Origin: Pedobacter psychrodurus
Lineage (GTDB): Bacteria; Bacteroidota; Bacteroidia; Sphingobacteriales; Sphingobacteriaceae
Assembly (NCBI RefSeq): GCF_004331735.1
Contig: NZ_SJSO01000009.1
Coordinates: 62,001-126,000 of the forward strand
Direction of reading: 5' to 3'
DNA length: 64,000 nt
The position numbers and the translations under genes were made by a program. The notes under the pieces are model-generated. The model was given only the letters and a program-made list of their open reading frames with translations. It searched no databases and had not been told where the DNA came from. Shown here one piece after another: positions 45,413 to 55,026 of this stretch (within the stretch, counting starts at the first letter, position 1; every line of letters begins with the position of its first letter).

Positions 45413-46093
45413 TTAAATATCAATGGTTTCACCTATAACAGGCAAGTGTAAAGTAATACCGGCTGCACTGAATTTTTGAAATGCCCACTCATGATCTAGT
45501 TTAATATAGCCAAAAGTGTCGTAGTGAACGCCTAGAACATGCTTTACCCCGACCATCTCAGCGGCCAAAATAGCATCCTCTACTCCCATCGTCAGATCAT
45601 CACCGATGGGTAAAACTGCAAAATCCGGTTTTGTCCATTTGGGTATCAGCTGCATGTCCATTGTTAAAGCGGTATCGCCACTATAGTAAAACTTACCTTC
45701 AGCGGTATCTAAAACAAAACCGCATGGCACTCCACCATAACTGCCATCTGGCATACTGCTGGAATGCTGGGCAATTACACATTTCGCTTTACCAAAATTA
45801 AAAGCCCATTGCCCCCCAGGATTCATCGGATGCGTATTTTCTACGCCGTTGGCATTCATCCAATCTTTAACCTCCCAGGTTGCAACCACCGTGGCCCCTG
45901 TGTTCAAAGCAATTTCTTTTGCATCGGTGATATGGTCAAAATGACCGTGGGATATAAAAATATAATCAGCTTTGATCTGCCTAATATCAATTTCTGATGC
46001 CAGTTCGTTTGGACTGATGTAAGGGTCAAAAAGAATGTGTTTACTTCCTGCCTGCACCGCAAAGCAAGAGTGTCCATAATAGGTTAATTTCAT
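45413..46093 (-). CDS. Metal-dependent hydrolase, UPF0173 type
   Basis: 226 residues, metallo-beta-lactamase fold. LTYYGHSCFAVQAG opens the fold; metal ligands are in FISHGHFDHITDAKEIA (HxHxDH), AQHSSS, YYSGDTALT and VHYDTFGYI. The AQHSSSMPDGSYGGVPCGF segment is typical of UPF0173 (YtkL-like). Substrate unknown, cytoplasmic. Second gene of a pair with the related hydrolase at 46124 (gap 30 bases). Confidence 0.9.
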   Translation of the reverse strand: MKLTYYGHSCFAVQAGSKHILFDPYISPNELASEIDIRQIKADYIFISHGHFDHITDAKEIALNTGATVVATWEVKDWMNANGVENTHPMNPGGQWAFNFGKAKCVIAQHSSSMPDGSYGGVPCGFVLDTAEGKFYYSGDTALTMDMQLIPKWTKPDFAVLPIGDDLTMGVEDAILAAEMVGVKHVLGVHYDTFGYIKLDHEWAFQKFSAAGITLHLPVIGETIDI

Positions 46094-46123
46094 TTTTGAT
46101 ATGGTTTTAATGGTTAATAGTCT

Positions 46124-46915
46124 TCAATGATCGGCTAACTTATATTTTTCTCCTGCTTTCAGAAAGGTTGTCCGGAAAGCTGTCACAGGATCAGCATATA
46201 AAAGTTCCTTAAGCTCCGCCTCATCCTGCTTAAAATGAGTCCATCCACGGGTATGTACCGGAAATATTCGATTGGGGTTTAAAACCCTTGAAGCCTTTAT
46301 CAGTCCCTGTCCATCCATGGTATATTTACCCAACCCTGTCAAATAACGGAACTGTACTCCGCCCACATTGAGAATGGCAATATCGATCACATTTCTTTTA
46401 CCAATTTCTTCAATGCCTTTAAAAAAAACCGTATCACCGGATAGATATATCACCCCGTTTTCCTGATCATCTGCTTCAATGATAAAACCGATCACTTTCC
46501 CGGAAACAAATTCAGGTATCCATGAAGGCCGGTGCTGGGCAGGGGTAGCAGTAATCTTAAGCCCTTTAATCTTTGGTGTTTCTAAGAGAATACTCTCCCA
46601 CTCTCTTAAGCCGGTTACACCTTTAATTGCTTTACTTGCCGGCACGGTAGAAATAACTGTCTTAGCCCGTTCTAAAAATGCACGACCTTTTACATCCAGA
46701 TTATCCTTATGCTGATGATGGCTTAATAAGACCAGGTCGATATCTTCAAGCAGATCCGGCATTATCTCCAGACCTTCAGTTTTTCTTGAAAATGCACCAA
46801 AGCCATGATAGTACAGACCACCAGCCTCATCCAGGGTTGGATCGGTCAATATCCGGTATCCATTGATCTCCAGTAACACACATGCAGTATTGATATGGGT
46901 TATACTAATATTCAT
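46124..46915 (-). CDS. MBL-fold hydrolase (UlaG-like)
   Basis: 263 residues with THINTACVLLEINGYRILTDPTLD, LLSHHQHKDNLD, TPAQHRPSW, IYLSGDTVFFKGIEE and FPVHTRGWTHF. The metal motif HxHxDH reads HQHKDN, so the last histidine is Asn, which could weaken one metal site. The other ligands (AQH, GD, VH) are present. UlaG-like proteins act on lactones or phosphoesters; nothing fixes the substrate here. It is upstream of and probably co-transcribed with the UPF0173 gene. Confidence 0.85.
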   Translation of the reverse strand: MNISITHINTACVLLEINGYRILTDPTLDEAGGLYYHGFGAFSRKTEGLEIMPDLLEDIDLVLLSHHQHKDNLDVKGRAFLERAKTVISTVPASKAIKGVTGLREWESILLETPKIKGLKITATPAQHRPSWIPEFVSGKVIGFIIEADDQENGVIYLSGDTVFFKGIEEIGKRNVIDIAILNVGGVQFRYLTGLGKYTMDGQGLIKASRVLNPNRIFPVHTRGWTHFKQDEAELKELLYADPVTAFRTTFLKAGEKYKLADH

Positions 46916-47341
46916 AAAAAAGTGCTTATTAAATGTTTATAATGCCCCGCCACACATATAAACACATTTACAATTTTAGCTTTCGGGCAAAATACCATAT
47001 AGGTCAAATACCCTCTGCTAGAAGGTATCTGGATTATTCAAAAGGCATGATAATAATAACCTCTTGATTTCTAGTATCAACATGTAATGCCAAACATCAA
47101 TCCAAAAACACAAAATATTATAAATCAAAACATTAACAAAACATATAAGTTATCGCTATGTCCAAATACAATTATTTGTCGACATAGCGTATAAAAGTCG
47201 ACTCTCAAGCGGCGACAAACGATCCTACTAGGAAAAGTCGACTTTATTACCTAACGGAAGTTAAACATTCTCTCAATAATATCGGCCTCAACATGTTGAA
47301 ATCACAACTTCAAAAGCTAAGAGACAGGTTTTGTAATTAGT
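46916..47341. other. Interval with long inverted repeat, no gene
   Basis: CGCTATGTC-CAAATA (47154-47168) and TATTTG-tc-GACATAGCG (47173-47189) form an imperfect inverted repeat with 15-bp arms and a CAAT centre. AAAAGTCGACT then occurs twice (about 47193 and 47234). The half-site CGACATAGCG resembles the regulon element CGAAATAGC. No T-run and no gene. Confidence 0.5.
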
Positions 47342-48103
47342 GTGATAATTACATGGCTCCATTACAAAGTTGCCAAGGTGCGCAAACCGTTATGGGATGA
47401 ATATGTCCAAATAAAGGCCGCCGATAGAAAAATCCTGCCGAGGGCTGCAATGCTCAAGGCAGAAATTGATCGAACTACCCAGCAGAGGGAGGATCTGTTA
47501 AGAACCTATGTAAAAACGCATCCAAAGTCTTATTTCAGTATCGATGCGATAACAGAACTGATGGGGCCATACGTATTTGTTGAAAAGGCAGAGTCACTAT
47601 GGGCGGGAATAGATCCTGAACTCAAAAAAAGTTACAATGGAAAGATCATTGAAGCAGTGATTATGGGTGCTAAAGTTACAGATGTAGGATCAAAAGCGCC
47701 TGCATTCGCTCAGCCAGATACCGCCGGCAAGATTGTTAAGCTCACAGACATCAAAGGAAAGTACATATTTGTCGACTTCTGGGCATCATGGTACCATCCC
47801 TGCCGGGCCGAAAATCCCAATGTATTAAAGGCTTATAACGCCTAAAAGAATAGAAATTTTGCAATTATTAGAGTATCCATCGATTTTGAAAAGGATCGTG
47901 CCAAATGGATAAAGGCTATAAAAGAGGATGGAATGCCCTGGACGCAACTCCTCTCACCTGCCAATATAGATGGTGGGGCGATGAAAACTTATGGTATCCG
48001 TGCAATCCCAGCCAATTTCCTGGTTGATCCAAATGGTATAATCGTTGCCAAAAACCTTCATGGGGATGAACTACAGAAAAAGCTCGCGGAGCTATTTGAC
48101 TAA
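47342..48103 (+). pseudogene. Thioredoxin-like (TlpA/AhpC-TSA) protein, degraded
   Basis: One frame encodes a TlpA-type protein but is broken by TAA at 47843-47845. Before it: GSKAPAFAQPDTAGKIVKLTDIKGKYIFVDFWASWYHPCRAENPNVLKAYNA. After it, in the same frame: NFAIIRVSIDFEKDRAKWIKAI, PWTQLL and AYGIRAIP-like YGIRAIPANFLVDPNG, to the stop at 48101. The active site CxxC reads YHPC, so the first cysteine is lost as well. No signal peptide is left at the N-terminus, which suggests 5' truncation. Confidence 0.8.
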
Positions 48104-48116
48104 AATCTATTTTTTT

Positions 48117-48142
48117 CATTCCCGGATTAATTTCCGGGAATG
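48117..48142. repeat. Palindrome between the pseudogene and the efflux operon
   Basis: Arms CATTCCCGGA and TCCGGGAATG around TTAATT. The T-run lies before the stem on the plus strand, so it is not a standard terminator in either direction. Confidence 0.5.
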
Positions 48143-48239
48143 GAAAATTATACAATCTTAAAATTGGCCAGGAACCAGCGGATCCCCTCCTATCTAGCCT
48201 AATTTCATTTTAAAAGTTTGAACTTTTGACCTGCCAGGG

Positions 48240-49124
48240 TCAGCAGACTTGTGGCAATAGCAGACGGTTCCTAAAATTCTTTGGAGAAAGCCCTGTTATG
48301 CGCTTAAAATATTTACCAAAATGTACCTGATCGCTGAAATTAAGTTTATCTGCAATCTGTGCTATCGAAAGTTTATTTCGCTCTAACAGTCTCCTTGCAT
48401 CCTGTACTATAAAAGATTCTATCAATGCGCTTGCGGTTTTACCGCTTTGGTTTTTAATCACCATGGAGAGATGCCTTGATGTAACAAAGAGCTTGTCTGC
48501 ATAAAAACTTACCATATGTTCTTTTCTGTAATTTCTCCTGAGCATGTAATAAAAGTCAGAATAAAGACGTAACTGGCGGCTGGAATTTACGTTTATATAA
48601 TCTGTTCGCAAAAGTCCGATCGTTTCATAGATCATCACCTTAAAAGCACAGAGAAGTGCTTCTTCATTCATAGGATTGCCAAAATTGTTTTCGAGCACCG
48701 TTTCCAATAAATCTGCTACCTTAAGTATATTTTCGTTGTAAGAGATAAAATACTTATTGCTATTGTCTAAAAACCAGGAGTGAAGGTTTAAGAGTAATGA
48801 TTCTGATAGGTTAAGCGAAAATAGTACTTCGGTATCAAAACAAATTAATTTGATGCATGTAGAGTGGCACTCTGCTACAACCTTTAACAGCTGGACACTT
48901 CCGTTGGTGATAAATGTGTGTCCTTCGGAAACCTCTTGGCGGTCAGAGCCTCTACCGATCAAAATACAGCCGCATTTTACGATCAAAACACATGTATTAT
49001 CAGCTTCCTTTGCCTGAAGGTTATCCTCTGCTTTTAACTGAAGTTGCTCTCCTCTATTTAATTCGACATTGGCCAAGCGAAAATTCAAACGCTTATTATT
49101 GGCCTCTTTTGATTCAAGGTTCAT
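48240..49124 (-). CDS. AraC-family transcriptional regulator
   Basis: 294 residues. The C-terminal 100 residues carry two helix-turn-helix motifs (VSFYADKLFVTSRHLSMVIKNQSGKTASALI and LSIAQIADKLNFSDQVHFGKYFKRITGLSPKNFR), the AraC signature. The N-terminal part (about 1-180) is a cupin-like ligand domain, VLIVKCGCILIGRGSDRQEVSEGHTFI. It begins 6 bases after the RND pump gene, so it is the last gene of the efflux operon and probably regulates it. Confidence 0.92.
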   Translation of the reverse strand: MNLESKEANNKRLNFRLANVELNRGEQLQLKAEDNLQAKEADNTCVLIVKCGCILIGRGSDRQEVSEGHTFITNGSVQLLKVVAECHSTCIKLICFDTEVLFSLNLSESLLLNLHSWFLDNSNKYFISYNENILKVADLLETVLENNFGNPMNEEALLCAFKVMIYETIGLLRTDYINVNSSRQLRLYSDFYYMLRRNYRKEHMVSFYADKLFVTSRHLSMVIKNQSGKTASALIESFIVQDARRLLERNKLSIAQIADKLNFSDQVHFGKYFKRITGLSPKNFRNRLLLPQVC

Positions 49125-49130
49125 AGAATT

Positions 49131-52100
49131 TTAATGTTTAACTTTTCTAGAGAGCCCCACAATCAGCCTGTCTATGATGAGGTACATACTTGGAACTACA
49201 AACAATGTCAGGATCATTGAACTGGTTAGTCCTCCGATAATCACCCAGGCCATTCCGTTTTTGATTTCGGATGCAGCACCAGTAGCAATTGCGATGGGAA
49301 GCATCCCAAATACCATCGCGAGGGTAGTCATCAATATTGGCCTGAGCCTTTCCTTTCCTGCCTCCAAAAGCGCATCTTTGACAGCGTATCCATCTTCTTT
49401 AAGTTTGTTAGTGAAGTCAACAATAAGAATCGCATTTTTTGAAACAAGGCCCAGAAGCATGATCATCCCTATAATGGTAAAAATATTCAGTGTCTCCATG
49501 GTAAGGGCAAGTGCAAGAAAAGCGCCTACCAATGCAACCGGTATAGAAAAAAGCACAACAAATGGATATACTGCATTTTCATACAAGGCAACCATGATCA
49601 GATAAACCAATATTATTGCGGTAAGGAGGGCAAGTCCCAGACTCCCAAATGCCTCACCCTGATTTTTAGCATCTCCAAGGAATTCGATGCTGATGCCATC
49701 TGGGATTTTAATTACCTGGGCTTTTTTCTTGATCTCATTACTAACCGTTCCGGTTGGCCTGCCCGACACATTGGCCTGAACAGTTATTGACCCCAGGCGG
49801 TCAATACGCTGCAAAGTGGTCTCCCCCAGTGCTTCCTTTACTTCTGCAAACTGGTTCAGCAAGATGGTTTGTCCCTGCGAATTGACGAAGGGTAGATTCC
49901 GTACATTTTTGATATTTGAACGGTTGAAACTATCATAGCTTACCAGGATGTTGTATTCATTTCCATCCTGTTTAAACTGGCTATCGTCGTTTCCGCTAAA
50001 GGCATTCTGCAGGGTAGAGCCTACAAGACTTGCATTGAGCCCCAATAAACTCATTTTTTCCCGGTTGAGCCTGATATCTACTTCTGGCTTTCTATCCTTA
50101 ACCGAAAGTTTTACGAATTGCGTACCGGCCACCGCGAGCACTATTCTTTTATATTCCTCAGCTACCGCCCTAACTTGTTTCAAGTCGACTCCCTTAACGG
50201 CAATCTGTATCGGGGCACTACTCACATTTCCTGTTATAGATGTTGATGAGGCAGAAAATTTAGCGCCGGTAATGGCACGGCTAAGTTTTTCCTGCACCAG
50301 GATACCAAACTCCTCAGCGCTCATGCTCCGTCTTTTTTTATCCACCAGAGAAACGGTCAGCTCTGCAAGATTCGCACTACTGCTAGTCCCCGATACGCTG
50401 CCACTTACAAAGCCGATACTTGAAAATACTTTTTCTACTTCTGGCTGGGCCATAAGCACTTTTTCAGCCTGTTGCACCAGCATATTGGTTTTATAAACTG
50501 TTGCTGTAGGCTCCAGTTCCATATTGAGTATAATATCGCTCTGATCGGTTTTTGGAATGAATGCAGCACCTATAAAACCAGTTGGAACCAGCGCTATCGA
50601 ACCGATAATCAAAAGTATCGTTGCAGACAAAAGCCATCTTTTTTTACGCAATACCTTTTCCAATAACTTTGCGTAATCCTCTTTTAGACTATCGATAAAG
50701 CGTTCAAAGCCAATATTGATCCTACCCCAAAGCGTATTACCCTGCAAGTGCTCCAGTTTACCAAAACGGCTGGCCAACAATGGGGTGATGGTAAATGAAA
50801 CAAAAAGGCTCATTAGCGTAGAAATAACCACCACGAGGGAGAACTCTCTCAGGATCGAGCCGATCATTCCTCCGGCAAGGGCAAGTGGTAAGAATACCAC
50901 AACATCAACCAGGGTAATAGACAGCGCTGTAAAACCAATTTCATTACGGCCTTCAAGTGCTGCCTTACGCTTATCTGCCCCCATTTCCATGTGGCGGTAA
51001 ATATTTTCCAGTACCACAATAGAATCATCTACCAGGATGCCAACCACTAAAGAGAGGGCCATCAAGGTCATCAGGTTGAGTGAAAAACCAAGGAGGTACA
51101 TGGCAATAAAAGTTGGGATTATAGATGAGGGCAAGGCAATCAATACAAACATAGCGCTCCTGAAACTATGCAAAAAGGCGAGCATCACAATCCCAACTAT
51201 AATTACAGCAAGCATAAGATCGAACATTACCGCATCGGCCGAATTTAATGTATATACACTCTGATCGGTAGATATGTTAAACTTCAGGTCCTGCGCTTTG
51301 TATTGGCGCGCTATTTCGGCAAATGTTTTTTTCACCTGCTTGCTCACATCAACAGCATTGGCATCGCTCTGCTTAATAATCTGTATACCTATTGATGGTA
51401 TACCATTGATATGGTTAATGGCGGTGGTCTTTGCAGTCGCATCTACTACCTCAGCAAGGTCCTTTAAATAAACAGTTCCTTCATTGGCCCGCTGCAGCAC
51501 AATAATATCGCGCAGCTGCTCGAGCGAGCTGATATTGGCATCGTAACGGATGGACAGCTGCTGGTTCTTTGTTTCGATGCTTCCTGCGAGAAAAGAAAGA
51601 TTAGAATTTTTTACCGCCTGGGTAAGCTGCGCTATAGCAATGCCATAATGTAACAACCTATCCTGCTTTATATTGATCTGAATTTCGCGTTTATCCCCTC
51701 CAATAATATTTACCTGGCCAACACCGGTTACATTCTGCAGGATTGGCCTAAGCTGGATATCAACAAAATCATATAATTTCCTTGGGGCCATACTGGCCGT
51801 TACGCCAGATTTGATTACAGGTGTTTCTTCCAGGTTAACCTTATTAACCTGGGGTTTTTGAGCATCGCCAGGCAGATTATTCTGTGCCTGATCTGCTTTA
51901 CGCTGAACGTTTCGCTCTGCTTTATCTATATCTGTACCACTCTTGAAGGCAATAGTGATTACAGAAACACTTTCCTGCGAGGTAGAATTGATCTGATCGA
52001 GCCCTTCCACAGATGAAAAGGCATCTTCGAGTTTTTTGGTTACTGTTGTTTGTACTTCCGCAGCAGAGGCGCCAGGATAGATGGTACTTACCGTAACAGT

Positions 52101-52229
52101 AGGCACCTCGATTTTCGGCAGAAGATTGTAGTTCAGGCCAAGATAACACTGGAGTCCAAAAAGAACAAGTACAGTAAAAACAACTATAAGTAACAATGGC
52201 CTTTTGATGGCTATTTCGGTAATTGACAT
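49131..52229 (-). CDS. RND efflux pump, inner-membrane transporter
   Basis: 1032 residues, AcrB/HAE1-type proton-driven pump. N-terminal helix RPLLLIVVFTVLVLFG, two large periplasmic loops (about 40-330 and 560-870) with KAERNVQRKADQAQNNLP and DRLGSITVQANVSG, and two bundles of six helices; the proton-relay aspartates are in VVGILVDDSIVVLENIYRHME (about 405). C-terminal GLVSKNAILIVDF and GKERLRPILMTTLAMVFGMLPIA are family motifs. It works with the adaptor and TolC encoded upstream. The substrate is not predictable. Confidence 0.95.
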   Translation of the reverse strand: MSITEIAIKRPLLLIVVFTVLVLFGLQCYLGLNYNLLPKIEVPTVTVSTIYPGASAAEVQTTVTKKLEDAFSSVEGLDQINSTSQESVSVITIAFKSGTDIDKAERNVQRKADQAQNNLPGDAQKPQVNKVNLEETPVIKSGVTASMAPRKLYDFVDIQLRPILQNVTGVGQVNIIGGDKREIQINIKQDRLLHYGIAIAQLTQAVKNSNLSFLAGSIETKNQQLSIRYDANISSLEQLRDIIVLQRANEGTVYLKDLAEVVDATAKTTAINHINGIPSIGIQIIKQSDANAVDVSKQVKKTFAEIARQYKAQDLKFNISTDQSVYTLNSADAVMFDLMLAVIIVGIVMLAFLHSFRSAMFVLIALPSSIIPTFIAMYLLGFSLNLMTLMALSLVVGILVDDSIVVLENIYRHMEMGADKRKAALEGRNEIGFTALSITLVDVVVFLPLALAGGMIGSILREFSLVVVISTLMSLFVSFTITPLLASRFGKLEHLQGNTLWGRINIGFERFIDSLKEDYAKLLEKVLRKKRWLLSATILLIIGSIALVPTGFIGAAFIPKTDQSDIILNMELEPTATVYKTNMLVQQAEKVLMAQPEVEKVFSSIGFVSGSVSGTSSSANLAELTVSLVDKKRRSMSAEEFGILVQEKLSRAITGAKFSASSTSITGNVSSAPIQIAVKGVDLKQVRAVAEEYKRIVLAVAGTQFVKLSVKDRKPEVDIRLNREKMSLLGLNASLVGSTLQNAFSGNDDSQFKQDGNEYNILVSYDSFNRSNIKNVRNLPFVNSQGQTILLNQFAEVKEALGETTLQRIDRLGSITVQANVSGRPTGTVSNEIKKKAQVIKIPDGISIEFLGDAKNQGEAFGSLGLALLTAIILVYLIMVALYENAVYPFVVLFSIPVALVGAFLALALTMETLNIFTIIGMIMLLGLVSKNAILIVDFTNKLKEDGYAVKDALLEAGKERLRPILMTTLAMVFGMLPIAIATGAASEIKNGMAWVIIGGLTSSMILTLFVVPSMYLIIDRLIVGLSRKVKH

Positions 52230-52240
52230 TCTGCTGTGCT

Positions 52241-53299
52241 TTATTTGGTAATATTGATTAGTGTTCCATCTTTTAAGTTGATCTGTCCGGAGGTAACAAC
52301 CTGTTCACCTAAGCCAAGTCCTTTGATTACCTCAATAAGGTTTCCATACTCCTGGCCGACATCGATTTTGCGAAGAACTGCCCTACCGTTCTGCGTTACA
52401 TAAACTGAAGCATCTTGTGTACTCTCAATAAGTGCTTCTCTTGGAATAAGCAGGATTTGCTTTGCTATTTTACTCGAAAAATCAGCCGATACAAAAGTTC
52501 CCGAACGGAGGGGTGATTTTTTATCATTGCCGGTAGTGATTTCCACCTGATAGTTGTAAGACTGGTTGGCCTGTGGAGCGATGAAGGTAACCATACCCAG
52601 AAAAGGTTTTTCGGGGTAAACGTCTGTTTTCAGTTTAATTTCCTGTCCGAGAGAAATCTGGTAGACTTCCGATTCGGTTAGAAATACTTCTACTTTCAAT
52701 TTTTCAAGGTTAACAAGCGAAGCAATCTCGTTTCCAGCAGTAACAAACATACCTTCTTCCATTATTTTTGAAGCTACAACGCCACTCGTTGGTGCCTTTA
52801 TAGTGGCATCTGAAATCTGTCGACGAAGCTGTCCAGCCTGGCTCAAGGCATCATTATAGTTCAGTCGGATCTCATTAACTTTTTCTAACGTGGCTGCATT
52901 TCCTTCAAGAAGCTCGGTGTAGATCTCCAGATCGCGCTTGAGTTTTGAAACATTGGATAATGATTTTTGAAGATCAATTTCAAGCAGCCTGGTATCAATA
53001 ACGGCGAAGGACTGGCCTGTGGTTACCTGATCGCCAATTTTAAACAGGAGTCTTTTTATGTTTCCACTAGCTCCTGAAAGTACCTTCGCCTGTGATATTG
53101 GGGCCAGCACACCAGTTTTCACCAGGCCATTCGCCTCCACCTTTGCTATAACTGGGGATATGGTTACCGGGATACTTACATTTTTGATTTTCACAGGAGT
53201 ATTTTTCTCCTCAATTTTCTTCTTGTTGGAGGCCAGCTTAAACATAAAAAAGAAGATGAGGGCAATACAGATCAGGGTTATTGTTAGTTTTTTTTTCAT
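52241..53299 (-). CDS. RND efflux periplasmic adaptor (MFP)
   Basis: 352 residues. N-terminal membrane anchor (KLTITLICIALIFFFMFKLA), lipoyl-like half-motifs (KVLSGASGNIKRLLFKIGDQVTTGQSFAVID and ATIKAPTSGVVASKIMEEGMFVTAGNEIASL), an alpha-helical hairpin between them (about 115-170), then beta-barrel and membrane-proximal domains (FVSADFSSKIAKQILLIPREALI). Links the pump to the outer-membrane channel. Gaps to both neighbours are 6-11 bases. Confidence 0.94.
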   Translation of the reverse strand: MKKKLTITLICIALIFFFMFKLASNKKKIEEKNTPVKIKNVSIPVTISPVIAKVEANGLVKTGVLAPISQAKVLSGASGNIKRLLFKIGDQVTTGQSFAVIDTRLLEIDLQKSLSNVSKLKRDLEIYTELLEGNAATLEKVNEIRLNYNDALSQAGQLRRQISDATIKAPTSGVVASKIMEEGMFVTAGNEIASLVNLEKLKVEVFLTESEVYQISLGQEIKLKTDVYPEKPFLGMVTFIAPQANQSYNYQVEITTGNDKKSPLRSGTFVSADFSSKIAKQILLIPREALIESTQDASVYVTQNGRAVLRKIDVGQEYGNLIEVIKGLGLGEQVVTSGQINLKDGTLINITK

Positions 53300-53305
53300 C
53301 GTGCG

Positions 53306-54634
53306 CTAAAGTGAGTTATAAAAAGTTTTTAATGTACCCGTTGCCTTTTCAATATCTACACGGGTCTGATAATAGTCGAATAATGACTTTAGGTAGCTAT
53401 TTTGGGCATCCTTAAGCGCATTCTGTGTATTGAGCCAGTCGGTGAGGTTGGTCGTACCTTTTTGAAACTGAAGATCGGTTACCTTTAGTACGGATTCGGC
53501 AAGACCTACATTTCGCTGATCATTTTCTACATTGACCTGTGCCTGCAAGAGTTTTGAGCGGGCGTTTTCATATTCTACCCTATATCTTCCTTCAGATAGC
53601 TTAAGGTTTTCCATAGCGTTGATCCTATTGATCTTTGCCTGTTTATATTGTGCACTTCTCTTAAAAAAATCGAATATGGGAAAGCTTAATTTTAAGCCCA
53701 CTGCAGAAAAAGGGAGCAGTTGATCATAAGCTCCTTTAAGATCGTTCCCAAAACCCACAGCACCATAACGGAAATAGCCGGTTAATTTAGGAAGTCCACC
53801 CGCTTTGATTTTAGCCTGTTCGATTTCTAATACTTTTATATTAAGTTCAGATAACTTATAATCTACCCTTAATGATGGGCTAAATGTATTGGGCCTACCT
53901 TCAAGATCGAACGGGATTTGCATTTTTGTAGAATCATCAATTGCAAGCAGATCGCCAATGGGGTATCCCATTTCAAACTTCAGCTCATTTTCAGCAAGGA
54001 GAATATTGCTCTGGGCAACACGTATCTGCGAATTGGTATTATTATAATCAACACTTACCTTATCAAGATCCTTTTGCAGTGCAATACCTTTCACAACCTG
54101 CAAGCGGTATATTTCAATCTGTTTTTGATAAGTCTGGATATTATGCTTCAGGAGTTCAAGTTGCTGCTGATACACCAGGATCTGAAAGTAAGCACCGCTG
54201 ATGTTGTAGATGATTGCTTCCTGGTTTTGATCAACATTCAGCGCTGCCTGCCGCTTGTTGTACTTTTCGGCTTTAAGGCCTGTTAACATAGACTGATCGT
54301 AGATTACCTGATCGAGCTGTGCACTTGCGTTGGAACTGTACTTTTGGCTAAGGGACACTTTCAGTTCATTAGGTCCAAAAACCCCTGCTGGAATAACACT
54401 CTGCTGCAATTTTAGGTTATTATCAATCGTAGAAGTTACACTAACCTTGGGCAGGTAATCCGATAACGCCTCCCTTGCCCTTGCGTCAGCGGCAAGCTTT
54501 TCATTGGCATAAACCGTATTGCTCTTATTGTTGATTAATCCGAATTCGATACAACGCTTCAATGTCCATTTTTCCTGGGCACTGGCACTTAACCAAAGGC
54601 TTAATAGTATTAATACAATATTCTTTTTGCTCAT
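53306..54634 (-). CDS. TolC-family outer-membrane channel
   Basis: 442 residues. Signal peptide (KNIVLILLSLWLSASAQ), then paired long helices with the outer-membrane efflux protein pattern: TLKRCIEFGLINNKSN, REALSDYLPKVSVTS, GIALQKDLDKVSVDYNNTNSQIRVAQSNILLAENEL and KGTTNLTDWLNTQNALKDAQNSYLKSLFDYYQTRVDIEKATGTL. First gene of the four-gene operon TolC-adaptor-pump-AraC. Confidence 0.94.
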   Translation of the reverse strand: MSKKNIVLILLSLWLSASAQEKWTLKRCIEFGLINNKSNTVYANEKLAADARAREALSDYLPKVSVTSTIDNNLKLQQSVIPAGVFGPNELKVSLSQKYSSNASAQLDQVIYDQSMLTGLKAEKYNKRQAALNVDQNQEAIIYNISGAYFQILVYQQQLELLKHNIQTYQKQIEIYRLQVVKGIALQKDLDKVSVDYNNTNSQIRVAQSNILLAENELKFEMGYPIGDLLAIDDSTKMQIPFDLEGRPNTFSPSLRVDYKLSELNIKVLEIEQAKIKAGGLPKLTGYFRYGAVGFGNDLKGAYDQLLPFSAVGLKLSFPIFDFFKRSAQYKQAKINRINAMENLKLSEGRYRVEYENARSKLLQAQVNVENDQRNVGLAESVLKVTDLQFQKGTTNLTDWLNTQNALKDAQNSYLKSLFDYYQTRVDIEKATGTLKTFYNSL

Positions 54635-55026
54635 ATCATTTTACTGCTGGCCCCACTTGGAGCCATGTTTTATATGGGCGAAAGTACTGGGCATAGCTAT
54701 CCGTATTTGGCTTATTATACCAAATGGACCAGTTTTTATACAAAAGGTAGGCAATTAGCTGCTATCTCTTTTTTATCCGTTTGATTGCTGGAGAGTTACC
54801 GATTGTTTTATTATCGACAGAAAATACGGCCGTACCAAGGCTGCAGCCCTACTACAATACTGATAACTGAGAATTTTCATTACAGGGGGCAGGACGAAAA
54901 AATGCCTGGGGTAGCTGAAATAGATAGGAATATGAATAATGAGAGAAAAAAATACCGAGGGATCTTGCTTAATATCTGTGTAACGCTTCGAGGTAAAAAA
55001 GTATCCTTGAAAGGGAGTACTAGTCC
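54635..55026. other. Gene-free interval upstream of the efflux operon
   Basis: No convincing gene on either strand. It probably contains the efflux operon promoter, but no clean TAnnTTTG/TTTG pair was found. It also separates the operon from the LytTR gene. Confidence 0.4.

Noticed and set aside
48117-48142. Rho-independent terminator for the efflux operon
   Set aside because: The stem is good, but no T-run follows it in the direction of transcription.
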